Part shown: in pieces, positions 17,664 to 24,772 of the stretch | Position numbering within the stretch: the first letter of the stretch is position 1 | Layout of the letters: each line of letters begins with the position of its first letter | Source: JACMLD01 sp044227095 | GTDB lineage: Bacteria; Bacteroidota; Bacteroidia; Chitinophagales; Chitinophagaceae | NCBI GenBank assembly: GCA_044227095.1 | Contig: JBGAFV010000001.1 | Span: forward strand, 868,001-932,000 | Direction: 5' to 3' | DNA length: 64,000 bases | Made by a program: the position numbers and the translations under genes | Notes under the pieces: model-generated | The model's database searches: none | What the model saw: only the letters and a program-made list of their open reading frames with translations | What the model was told of the DNA's origin: nothing

Positions 17664-17905
17664 GTTGAGTGGTTGATCAGCTGATTAGTAGAAAGCCCTG
17701 AAAGGGCGATGCACAAAAGCGATAGGTACAGCCTATCGTGCAGATAGGTTGAGTGTTTGATCAGTTCATGAGTAATAGCCCTGAAAGGGCGATGCACAAA
17801 AGCGATAGGTGCAGCTATCGTGCAGATAGGTTGAGTGGTTGATCAGTTGATTAGTAGAAAGCCTTGAAAGGGCGATGCACAAAAGCGATAGGTGCAGCCT
17901 ATCGC
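17664..17905. repeat. Three tandem copies of an ~82-84 bp double-hairpin repeat
   Basis: Copies start at 17664, 17748 and 17830. Each has a linker (GTTGAGTGGTTGATCAG-type), hairpin 1 (GCCCTGAAAGGGC: 17695-17707, 17778-17790, 17861-17873), a spacer GATGCACAAAAG, and hairpin 2 (CGATAGGTRCAGCCTATCG: 17720-17738, 17803-17820, 17885-17905). Copy 2 has lost one base in hairpin 2. The linker resembles the inverted repeat after the THX gene (46661-46740). Confidence 0.85.
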
Positions 17906-17947
17906 AATAATATAAGTTGAAAGTTGGTTTGTTAAGCAATAAAAAAA

Positions 17948-17994
17948 GCCCCTAAAGGGCAATGGATGTAAAGCGGTGGATGGCAGTCCATCGC
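17948..17994. repeat. Fourth, diverged double-hairpin repeat
   Basis: Hairpin 1 is GCCCCTAAAGGGC at 17948-17960. A 12-nt spacer follows. Hairpin 2 at 17973-17994 has an 8-bp stem (GCGGTGGA with TCCATCGC, one G-T pair). Architecture equals the array copies, but the second stem has changed on both sides so that pairing is kept. It ends 8 bp before the merR stop and could terminate merR transcription too. Confidence 0.7.
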
Positions 17995-18002
17995 TTTTGT
18001 TT

Positions 18003-18548
18003 TTATAAAGAAGCTTTAATCTCCAGCAAAAAAGTCTTTAGTTTTTGCATAGACTGAATGATGGCAAAACGCTCATTGGCGTTTTTATTTTTTTTCATGA
18101 AGTCGCGGGCACCTTGTGTAGTAAACTTGCGCTGGCGCAACAGGTGATGTATAAATTCAAGGGTTTTTATGTCTTCCGGGCGGAAATAACGATCTCCTTT
18201 TTTATTCTTTTTTGTTTCCAGGCAATCATCAAACTCATTGGCCCACATGCGCAGCAAAGAATGGTTTACATGAAACATTTCTGCTACCTGTCCTATTGAA
18301 TAATATCTTTTCTGGTAAAGAATTTCATCTTGCGGTATTTCAACAGCATCTATAGCGGCATCAATTTCTTTTAAAGAAAGCCGTCCACGTTTAGAAGGTT
18401 GTTTGGGAACCAGTGGCGCAGGCTTGGGTTTGCGGCCACGTTTTTTTGCAGCAGGTGCTGTTGCTTCATTAACAACAGGTTCTTTTTCCGGCACGGGCTG
18501 TTCCGGAATTTCATCAAACGAAATGGTTATTTGCTTAAGCTCCTGCAT
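18003..18548 (-). CDS. MerR-family regulator with N-terminal AT-hook-like extension
   Basis: 181 residues. A winged-helix MerR-type domain spans about 80-150: YYSIGQVAEMFHVNHSLLRM (82-101), then MWANEFDDCL and GDRYFRPEDIKTLEFIHHLL. The N-terminal 70 residues are disordered, rich in Pro, Ala and Lys, and hold two AT-hook-like patches (KKRGRKPKP at 35-43 and SKRGRL at 52-57). The short C-terminus lacks metal-binding cysteines, so it is not a classical metal sensor. AT-hooks favour binding to the minor groove of A/T-rich DNA; the target genes are unknown. It has its own promoter, whose -33 box is supplied by a repeat end (18580-18598). Confidence 0.85.
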   Translation of the reverse strand: MQELKQITISFDEIPEQPVPEKEPVVNEATAPAAKKRGRKPKPAPLVPKQPSKRGRLSLKEIDAAIDAVEIPQDEILYQKRYYSIGQVAEMFHVNHSLLRMWANEFDDCLETKKNKKGDRYFRPEDIKTLEFIHHLLRQRKFTTQGARDFMKKNKNANERFAIIQSMQKLKTFLLEIKASL

Positions 18549-18565
18549 TATAAACTGTAGTATAG

Positions 18566-18597
18566 CAAAGATACTGCCGTTGAAGTGTGCGACGCAA
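18566..18597 (-). promoter_or_regulatory. merR promoter (TTG - 21 nt - TATCTTTG) made partly from a repeat end
   Basis: On the minus strand, TTG (complement of 18595-18597) and TATCTTTG (complement of 18566-18573) are 21 nt apart. The predicted start near 18561 gives a 13-nt leader. The TTG belongs to a solo copy of the TTGCGTCGCACACTT element end. Confidence 0.55.
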
Positions 18598-18598
18598 G
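18580..18598. repeat. Solo end of the TTGCGTCGCACACTT element
   Basis: TTGAAGTGTGCGACGCAAG is identical to the right end of the full elements at 22952-23026 and 42315-42406. No opposite end is visible nearby. Confidence 0.75.
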
Positions 18599-18639
18599 GA
18601 TGATGGGCTTTGTGGAAAAATTGGGTAAGAAAGATGCTA

Positions 18640-19005
18640 ATAGAAGCTGCAAGCTGTTAGCTATTAGCTGCAAGTTGTTAGCTACAAGCTGCAAGCCATT
18701 TGCTACGCTTACGCTGAATTAAACTCTTATCCGCTATAAAATTCCCAGGAACAAACTTGCAGCTTGTAGCTAACAGCTAATAACTCCCTTATAAATTCCC
18801 AGGAACAAGCCTGTAGCTTGTAGCTAACAACTAACAGCTCTCTCTATAAATTCTCAGGAACAAACTTGCAGCTTGCAGCTAACAGCTAATAACTCCCTCT
18901 ATAAATTCCCAGGAACAAGCCTGTAGCTTGTAGCTAACAACTAACAGCTCTCTCTATAAATTCTCAGGAACAAACTTGCAGCTTGCAGCTAACAACTAAT
19001 AACTA
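18640..19005. repeat. Tandem array of alternating 54-55 bp units
   Basis: The shared word CAGGAACA begins at 18746, 18800, 18855, 18910 and 18965, a period of 54-55 bp. Units alternate between an A form (CCAGGAACAAGCCTGTAGC) and a B form (CAGGAACAAACTTGCAGC), so the true higher-order period is about 110 bp. A less regular copy of GCTGCAAGCTGTTAGC words covers 18640-18710. The array fills the gap between merR and the M23 peptidase gene, and I see nothing else there. Confidence 0.85.
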
Positions 19006-19007
19006 GA

Positions 19008-19979
19008 TCAATCAAAGCTCTGATTAGGAGATGTAGCCAGCTTAAGCAAACGATCGTACTGCTCTGGCGTAAGATCATTATAGAAGAAGTAAACAGGGTC
19101 TACATGCTGGCCGTTTTTATGTACCTCGTAATGGCAATGCGGTCCGGTACTTTTTCCTGTACTGCCTACCCAGCCAATAATTTCGCCACGTTTTACTTTT
19201 TGTCCGGCACGCACTTTTACACGCACCATATGGCCGTATAAAGTTTCGTAACCGTAACCATGATTAATAACAACGTGGTTGCCGTAGCCGTTTCCGGTAT
19301 TGCCGCCAGTGGTAACCGTTCCATTGGCTGTTGCATAAATGGGTGTGCCCTGCGGTGCGGCAAAATCCAGTCCGGCATGCATTTTTACTGTTTTATAAAC
19401 AGGGTCAATGCGATAGCCAAAGCCAGAGGCAACGCGACTGAGATCTTTATTGCTTACAGGTTGTATAGCAGGTGTGCAAGACAGCAACACTTCTTTGTTT
19501 TTTATAAAGCCGCCAATTTCTTCAAACGATTTATTTTGAAAAGCTATACGCTGGGAAAGATTATTGAGGCTTGTAGCAATTGCACCAGACAAATCGCTCT
19601 GGCTCATATTCTGTACCAGTTGTATCTCCTTCATTTTTTCCATAGCATGTGCCCTGGCACTGTCTGGTATGGGATTGGCTTCAAAAATGGCACGGTACAC
19701 ATTGTTATCGCGTTTCTCCAAGTCGCCCATTTGCTGTTGCAGTTTTTTTACCTGGTCGTTGAGGATATCATAGTTTTCTGCAGCCGATTCATACTGCTGG
19801 CGCAATATTTTTTCTTTGGGAGAATCTACATATTTAAAGGCGATAGAAACAATAATGATGGCGGTAACAACAGAAGCAGCTATAAATCCCAATATGCGCA
19901 GGAGTTTAACCCGCAACGGGGTTTCCAGCTTTTCATATCGAAGCGTATTGGTATTATAGTAATACTTGATTTTTTTCAT
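19008..19979 (-). CDS. M23-family metallopeptidase, membrane-anchored
   Basis: 323 residues. A cytoplasmic N-terminus is followed by one membrane helix at about 27-48, a coiled coil at about 53-92 (ILNDQVKKLQQQMGDLEKRD), a linker, and a C-terminal LytM/M23 domain (about 185-300). Zinc and catalytic residues are H201 and D205 (HAGLDFA) and H281 and H283 (GPHCHYEV), all present, so an active endopeptidase is expected. M23 enzymes cut peptidoglycan cross-links during growth or division. The C-terminal LTPEQYDRLLKLA tail recurs, from memory, in Bacteroidota homologues. It is divergent from alaS and ends at the tandem repeat array. Confidence 0.92.
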   Translation of the reverse strand: MKKIKYYYNTNTLRYEKLETPLRVKLLRILGFIAASVVTAIIIVSIAFKYVDSPKEKILRQQYESAAENYDILNDQVKKLQQQMGDLEKRDNNVYRAIFEANPIPDSARAHAMEKMKEIQLVQNMSQSDLSGAIATSLNNLSQRIAFQNKSFEEIGGFIKNKEVLLSCTPAIQPVSNKDLSRVASGFGYRIDPVYKTVKMHAGLDFAAPQGTPIYATANGTVTTGGNTGNGYGNHVVINHGYGYETLYGHMVRVKVRAGQKVKRGEIIGWVGSTGKSTGPHCHYEVHKNGQHVDPVYFFYNDLTPEQYDRLLKLATSPNQSFD

Positions 19980-20098
19980 ACCCCAGTTGGCAGAAAATAG
20001 TTTAGGCTGTCATTGATATTGTAAAATACATTCATTGCTTTCAAACATTTCTTCACCGGCCAAACAGCCCCGGTTATAGCATACTGGGGCCTTATCCT

Positions 20099-20106
20099 TA
20101 CCTTTG
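20099..20106 (+). promoter_or_regulatory. -7 box (TACCTTTG) upstream of alaS
   Basis: TACCTTTG matches the TAnnTTTG consensus. The predicted start near 20111 gives a leader of about 72 nt. No TTG is found 17-23 nt upstream. Confidence 0.4.
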
Positions 20107-20182
20107 CAAACACTTTTTAAAAGCGTATTATTATCAAATATAGCCTTTAGAAGGGCAACTAACAACCAAAGATTGTTCCAGT

Positions 20183-22816
20183 ATGTTAACCAGCGCAGCC
20201 ATTCGTCAAAAGTTTTTGGATTTCTTTCAATCGAAGGGACATACCATTGTGCCATCTGCACCCATTGTTATAAAAAACGACCCTACCCTGCTGTTTACCA
20301 ATGCGGGTATGAACCAGTTTAAAGATTATTTCCTGGGCAATAAAAAGCCAGAGCACTCCCGCGTGGCCGACACACAGAAATGCTTACGTGTAAGCGGAAA
20401 GCATAACGATTTGGAAGAAGTAGGTGTAGACACCTATCACCATACCATGTTTGAGATGCTGGGCAACTGGAGCTTTGGCGATTACTTTAAAAAAGAAGCC
20501 ATTGAGTGGAGCTGGGAGCTGCTGACAAAAGAACTAAACCTTGATAAAGACCGGCTGTATGTTACCATTTTTAAAGGTGACCATAAAGAAGGGCTGGCAA
20601 AAGATGAGGAAGCTTTTGAAGAATGGAAAAAATGGATACCTGAAGACCGGATTTTATTGGGCAATAAAAAAGATAATTTTTGGGAGATGGGCGATACCGG
20701 CCCATGCGGCCCCTGCAGCGAAATACATGTGGATTGCAGACCAGATGCAGAAAGAAAACAGGTAGATGGAAAAACGCTGGTAAACAATGATCACCCGCAG
20801 GTGATAGAGATTTGGAACAATGTGTTTATGCAGTTTAACCGGCTGAAAGATGGCAGCTTGCAATCTTTACCAGCCAAGCATGTAGACACAGGTATGGGTT
20901 TTGAAAGACTGGTACGTGTTATACAAGGCAAAACCAGCAACTACGATACAGATGTATTTACCGGAACAATTGCCGCAATAGAAAAAATTGTTGGTAAGAA
21001 ATATGATTTTGGCGATACCAAACAGGCCATTGCATTTCGTGTAATAGCAGATCATATAAGGGCTATTGCATTTACTATTGCAGACGGGCAATTGCCTTCT
21101 AACACAGGCGCGGGTTATGTAATAAGAAGAATACTGCGCAGGGCGGTTCGTTATTATTATTCTTATTTGGATTATAAACAACCATTATTATACCAGCTGA
21201 TGCCTGTATTGGCGAAGCAGTTTGAAAATGTATTTTTTGAACTGAACTTTCAATTGGAGTTTGTAACAAAAGTGGTGCGGGAAGAAGAGGAAGCGTTTTT
21301 AAGAACGCTAGATAAAGGCATTAAAAGATTTGAAGAATATTATGCTGATAAGAATAAGCAATCAGCAGCTGGCAAAGCAATGGAAGGGAAACTTGCATTT
21401 GAATTATTCGACACTTTTGGTTTTCCTATAGACTTAACACAACTTATGGCGCATGAAGTGGGTTGGTCTGTAGATATGCCAGGTTTTGAAAAAGCCATGC
21501 AGGAACAAAAAAACCGTTCCAAAGCAGCAGCTGCAATGGATACAGAAGACTGGACAACGCTAATTGATAATGTTGCCAATAAGTTTGTGGGTTATGATTC
21601 GCTGGAAACAAAAAGCAAAATTGTTAAGTACCGTAAAGTAAAAGCTAAGGGAAAAGAATCTTATCAGCTTGTACTTGATACAACGCCTTTTTATGCAGAG
21701 AGTGGCGGACAGGTAGGCGACACGGGTGAATTAATTATTAATAATGAAAAATTAGTAATTACAAATACAAAAAAAGAGAATGATCTCATCATTCATTTTG
21801 CAGATGCCATTCCGGAAGATTTAGTAGGGGAAGTAGACGCTAAAGTAGATATACAAAAAAGAAAGGCTATTGCGCTGCACCATTCTGCTACACATTTATT
21901 GCATGCAGCATTACGATTGGTATTGGGTACGCATGTAGCACAAAAAGGCTCTTTGGTAAGTGAAGAACATTTGCGCTTCGACTTTTCGCATTTCTCTAAA
22001 ATGACGGATGAAGAAATTACAAAAGTGGAGAACATCGTTAATGAAAAAATAAGAGAGAACATTCCCGTTGTTATAAAACAATTACCCAAAGAAGAAGCAT
22101 TAAAGCTCGGCGCAATGGCTTTGTTTGGCGAGAAGTATGGAGATATTGTCCGGGTAGTTATTATCGATCCTAATTATTCAGTAGAACTTTGCGGTGGCAC
22201 ACATGCAGGCGCTACAGGAGAGCTTGGTTTCTTTAAAATAAAACAGGAAACTGCAGTAGCAGCAGGCGTAAGAAGAATAGAAGCTGTATCTGGCGCAGCT
22301 GCCCAATCTTATATTAATAACGAACTGTCGCAATTGCAGGAAGCAAAAGAGCAATTAAAAAACCCTGCAGATTTAAGTAAGGCAATAGATAACCTGCTTA
22401 CCGAAACAGCAACGTTAAAGAAAAAACTGGAACACCTGGAAGACAGGATGCTTGTTGGCATTCGCAACGAACTATTGCACAAAGATGAAATCATCAATGG
22501 TGTTACGTTTATTGGCGATGTTGTTGAAGTAAGCAATGCTGATGCTTTAAAGAAACTTTGTTTCGATCTTAAAAGCAAATTGCATGATCATGTTGCTGTG
22601 CTTTGTGCCAATATTGGCGGCAAACCATTTGTTGCTATAGGCATTGCCGAAACTGTAGCAGCAGCTAAAAATCTGGATGCAGGCAAAATCATTAAAGAAC
22701 ATATTGCTCCCTTAATAAAAGGCGGAGGAGGAGGACAAAAAACATTGGCAACCGCAGGCGGACAGGAAGCTGGTAATTTGCAGCAGGTAATTGAAAAGGT
22801 GAAGGGGTTGCTATAA
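20183..22816 (+). CDS. alaS: Alanyl-tRNA synthetase
   Basis: 877 residues, full length. The class II catalytic core starts at once (SAAIRQKFLDFFQSKGH, then TLLFTNAGMNQFKDYFLG and GDTGPCGPCSEIHVD). The editing domain carries HHSATHLLHAAL and CGGTHAGATGELGFF, which bind zinc and clear mischarged Ser/Gly-tRNA(Ala). The C-terminal C-Ala/DHHA1 part ends with IKGGGGGQKTLATAGG. The enzyme attaches alanine to tRNA(Ala) in the cytoplasm. The ATG at 20183 agrees with the normal N-terminus. It is divergent from the M23 peptidase gene. Confidence 0.98.
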   Translation: MLTSAAIRQKFLDFFQSKGHTIVPSAPIVIKNDPTLLFTNAGMNQFKDYFLGNKKPEHSRVADTQKCLRVSGKHNDLEEVGVDTYHHTMFEMLGNWSFGDYFKKEAIEWSWELLTKELNLDKDRLYVTIFKGDHKEGLAKDEEAFEEWKKWIPEDRILLGNKKDNFWEMGDTGPCGPCSEIHVDCRPDAERKQVDGKTLVNNDHPQVIEIWNNVFMQFNRLKDGSLQSLPAKHVDTGMGFERLVRVIQGKTSNYDTDVFTGTIAAIEKIVGKKYDFGDTKQAIAFRVIADHIRAIAFTIADGQLPSNTGAGYVIRRILRRAVRYYYSYLDYKQPLLYQLMPVLAKQFENVFFELNFQLEFVTKVVREEEEAFLRTLDKGIKRFEEYYADKNKQSAAGKAMEGKLAFELFDTFGFPIDLTQLMAHEVGWSVDMPGFEKAMQEQKNRSKAAAAMDTEDWTTLIDNVANKFVGYDSLETKSKIVKYRKVKAKGKESYQLVLDTTPFYAESGGQVGDTGELIINNEKLVITNTKKENDLIIHFADAIPEDLVGEVDAKVDIQKRKAIALHHSATHLLHAALRLVLGTHVAQKGSLVSEEHLRFDFSHFSKMTDEEITKVENIVNEKIRENIPVVIKQLPKEEALKLGAMALFGEKYGDIVRVVIIDPNYSVELCGGTHAGATGELGFFKIKQETAVAAGVRRIEAVSGAAAQSYINNELSQLQEAKEQLKNPADLSKAIDNLLTETATLKKKLEHLEDRMLVGIRNELLHKDEIINGVTFIGDVVEVSNADALKKLCFDLKSKLHDHVAVLCANIGGKPFVAIGIAETVAAAKNLDAGKIIKEHIAPLIKGGGGGQKTLATAGGQEAGNLQQVIEKVKGLL

Positions 22817-22818
22817 TA

Positions 22819-23159
22819 ACCTCACCCCCGTCCCCTCTCCATAAAAGTCTTTATTAATAGCAGTCTTGAATTCTTTTATAAAGCAATTTTTAAAATATTT
22901 TTTGGAAGTAATAAATTATGATACCCGCTTTGGTTTTCATAGCAACGTATGTTGCGTCGCACTCGTGTACTATATAACATTATTCAGCTGTTCAAAAGCA
23001 ATTTATTGTTGAAGTGTGCGACGCAAGACTGTTCCTCAAAGAACAGATGCCTGTATCATAATAAAAACAGACAAAATTAGACGCTAACTGAAATAGGAAG
23101 GTATTTGGCAGAGAGGCACCCCTCTCCACCTTCGGTATAGAGGGGCCGGGGGTGAGGTT
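22819..23159. repeat. 341-bp unit bounded by 21-bp inverted repeats
   Basis: The left end (22819-22839, ACCTCACCCCCGTCCCCTCT) pairs with the right end (23139-23159, AGAGGGGCCGGGGGTGAGGT) with one mismatch over 21 bases. A smaller element (22952-23026) is nested inside. The right end also holds a short CCCCTCT/AGAGGGG hairpin. No ORF is evident within it. It starts directly after the alaS stop. Confidence 0.55.
22952..23026. repeat. Full copy of the TTGCGTCGCACACTT element (75 bp)
   Basis: TTGCGTCGCAC at 22952-22962 and GTGCGACGCAA at 23016-23026 are exact inverted ends. Interior words GTACTATATAACAT and TTGTTGAAGTG are shared with the copy at 42315-42406. Confidence 0.7.
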
Positions 23160-23405
23160 ATATTTTATTATTCCGCTTTATTTTATAGATATCTTTTATC
23201 CACCTGATGCATACAATAATTATGATAAGGCTGTAGATCATGCACAGAACAGACACAAAGTTGAAGCTGGCTTCTAACGATAAAAACATCTGCAGTTGGT
23301 TTAGGTAGAAACGAATATCGCTTTGCTGAATTGATCTGCCAATACCCTGAAGCGGGTAGTAAGCTTACTCAGTGTATTTACGATAATTTGCCATTGCTCC
23401 CCCAT
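23158..23405 (-). pseudogene. Possible remnant of a small membrane-protein gene
   Basis: Two short minus-strand frames adjoin in different phases. The first runs from an ATG at 23405 to a stop at 23301 (34 codons, MGEQWQIIVNTLSKL). The second is open from 23364 to a stop at 23158-23160 and encodes a clear membrane helix (FVSVLCMIYSLIIIIVCIRW) with a basic tail. Only an internal ATG at 23289 could start the second frame (43 residues). One frameshift would join them to an ORF of about 85 residues. I recognise no family, and chance is a real alternative. The stop codon lies at the end of the 341-bp repeat unit. Confidence 0.2.
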
Positions 23406-23480
23406 CAATACCGCCCGGCACCTTTTTATTGCCGCTTAATTTATGATTTCCGAAAGTTTTCGTAATTCATAAATTCCCCC

Positions 23481-23488
23481 TATATTTG
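23481..23488 (+). promoter_or_regulatory. -7 box (TATATTTG) of the PDZ gene
   Basis: TATATTTG matches TAnnTTTG. The predicted start near 23493 gives a 45-nt leader. The -33 region is poor (a TTTTCG about 20 nt upstream). Confidence 0.45.
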
Positions 23489-23537
23489 AACTACGAAACA
23501 AAACGTAGACAGATTAAATCATTTCAAAAAACTCAGT

Positions 23538-24554
23538 ATGAAACAATATTTATTAAAAGCTGCCGGTGTTGTTACGCTGCTTGCTTTAACTACAACCGTA
23601 AGTTTTGCGCAGGATGCAAACAAAGATGCAAACAGTAATAATAACACTACTACCACAAAACGCAGCGACGATGTAATTATAATCAATCGTAAAATAAATA
23701 CAGATACAAAAGTTACTATAGAAATAAAAGGTGATGATATAACAGTAGATGGCAAACCATTATCGGAATATAAAAGTGATGATGTAAACATTTCTCGCCG
23801 CAAGCATATAGATGTAAATGTTGACGGCGATATGTATGCGCCACGTACAAGATTTAGGGGCGGAGCTAATGCATACAGCTATGGCAATGCAGATAATTTT
23901 GTAACCATTAATAGTGGCAATACCAATAAAGCATTTTTAGGTGTAGGCACAGAAACTGCAAAAGGTGAAGGCGTAACCATTACAAGTGTGTCATCTGAAA
24001 GCGGTGCAGAAAAAGCGGGTTTGAAAAAAGGTGATGTTATTACTAAGATCAATGAAACAAAAATTGCTTCGCCTGAAGAACTCACCAAAACAATTGGCAA
24101 ATTTAAACCCGATGATAAAATAACTGTTGCCTACAAAAGAGATAAGAAAGACATGAAGGCAACTGCTACGCTAACCAAGAGAAAAAATGAAACATTTTCA
24201 TTTTCAACGCCCCAGGCATACGAGTTTAAAAATTTCAACTTTGATAATGGCATGGGCTATTCCTGGAATACCAGCAAACGCAGGCTTGGACTAAAAGCAC
24301 AGGAAACAGAAGATGGAAAGGGCCTTAAAGTGCTGGATGTAGATGATGAATCTGCCGCAGAAAAAGCTGGTATAAAAGAAGGCGATATCATTACAACCTT
24401 TGACGGTACCGATGTAAATAATATTGATCAGTTGAGAGAACTGTCAAGAGCTGCTATAGATAAAGGTAATTTTAAAGTAAAAATTACCCGCGATGGAAAA
24501 CCCCAGGAACTGGAAGTAAAAATTCCAAAAAACCTCAAAACAACAAGTCTTTAA
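23538..24554 (+). CDS. Secreted protein with two PDZ domains
   Basis: 338 residues. A signal peptide covers residues 1-24 (ends VSFAQ). After a threonine/asparagine-rich linker and a charged region, there are two PDZ domains: PDZ1 at about 131-212 (AFLGVGTETAKGEGVTI, GAEKAGLKKGDVITKINETK) and PDZ2 at about 246-330 (RLGLKAQETEDGKGLKVLDV, AAEKAGIKEGDIITTFDGTD). No serine protease domain is present, so this is not a DegP/HtrA enzyme. PDZ domains bind C-terminal peptides; a periplasmic binding or quality-control role is only an inference. A strong terminator follows at 24612-24647. Confidence 0.85.
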   Translation: MKQYLLKAAGVVTLLALTTTVSFAQDANKDANSNNNTTTTKRSDDVIIINRKINTDTKVTIEIKGDDITVDGKPLSEYKSDDVNISRRKHIDVNVDGDMYAPRTRFRGGANAYSYGNADNFVTINSGNTNKAFLGVGTETAKGEGVTITSVSSESGAEKAGLKKGDVITKINETKIASPEELTKTIGKFKPDDKITVAYKRDKKDMKATATLTKRKNETFSFSTPQAYEFKNFNFDNGMGYSWNTSKRRLGLKAQETEDGKGLKVLDVDDESAAEKAGIKEGDIITTFDGTDVNNIDQLRELSRAAIDKGNFKVKITRDGKPQELEVKIPKNLKTTSL

Positions 24555-24611
24555 GAAATACTTAGTACTCAGCATATAGTATTGCTTTTGAAATAAACTG
24601 GCCCTATCTAT

Positions 24612-24647
24612 AAAAAAGCCATCATAGTAAAACATGATGGCTTTTTT
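24612..24647 (+). terminator. Intrinsic terminator of the PDZ gene
   Basis: A 14-bp perfect stem (24612-24625 with 24634-24647, core GCCATCAT/ATGATGGC) with an 8-nt loop ends in a T-tract. It lies 58 bp after the PDZ stop codon. Confidence 0.85.
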
Positions 24648-24772
24648 ATTTTTGGTTAATCCGGGCATTATAATTTCCGCTTTGGGTCATAAAGCAGACA
24701 GGAAAATCGGTTGTGATGCGGTATTTTTGCGGTCGCTGCCGCTGATTAACAGCCTGCGGCGAAGGAACAGTT

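Noticed and set aside
18731..19005. CRISPR array
   Set aside because: Units are contiguous and the parts between shared words are themselves repeated in alternation, so there are no unique spacers; no cas gene is near.
24722..24729. TATTTTTG as promoter of gatB
   Set aside because: It fits the -7 pattern, but no TTG lies at a usable distance upstream; too weak to list as a feature.
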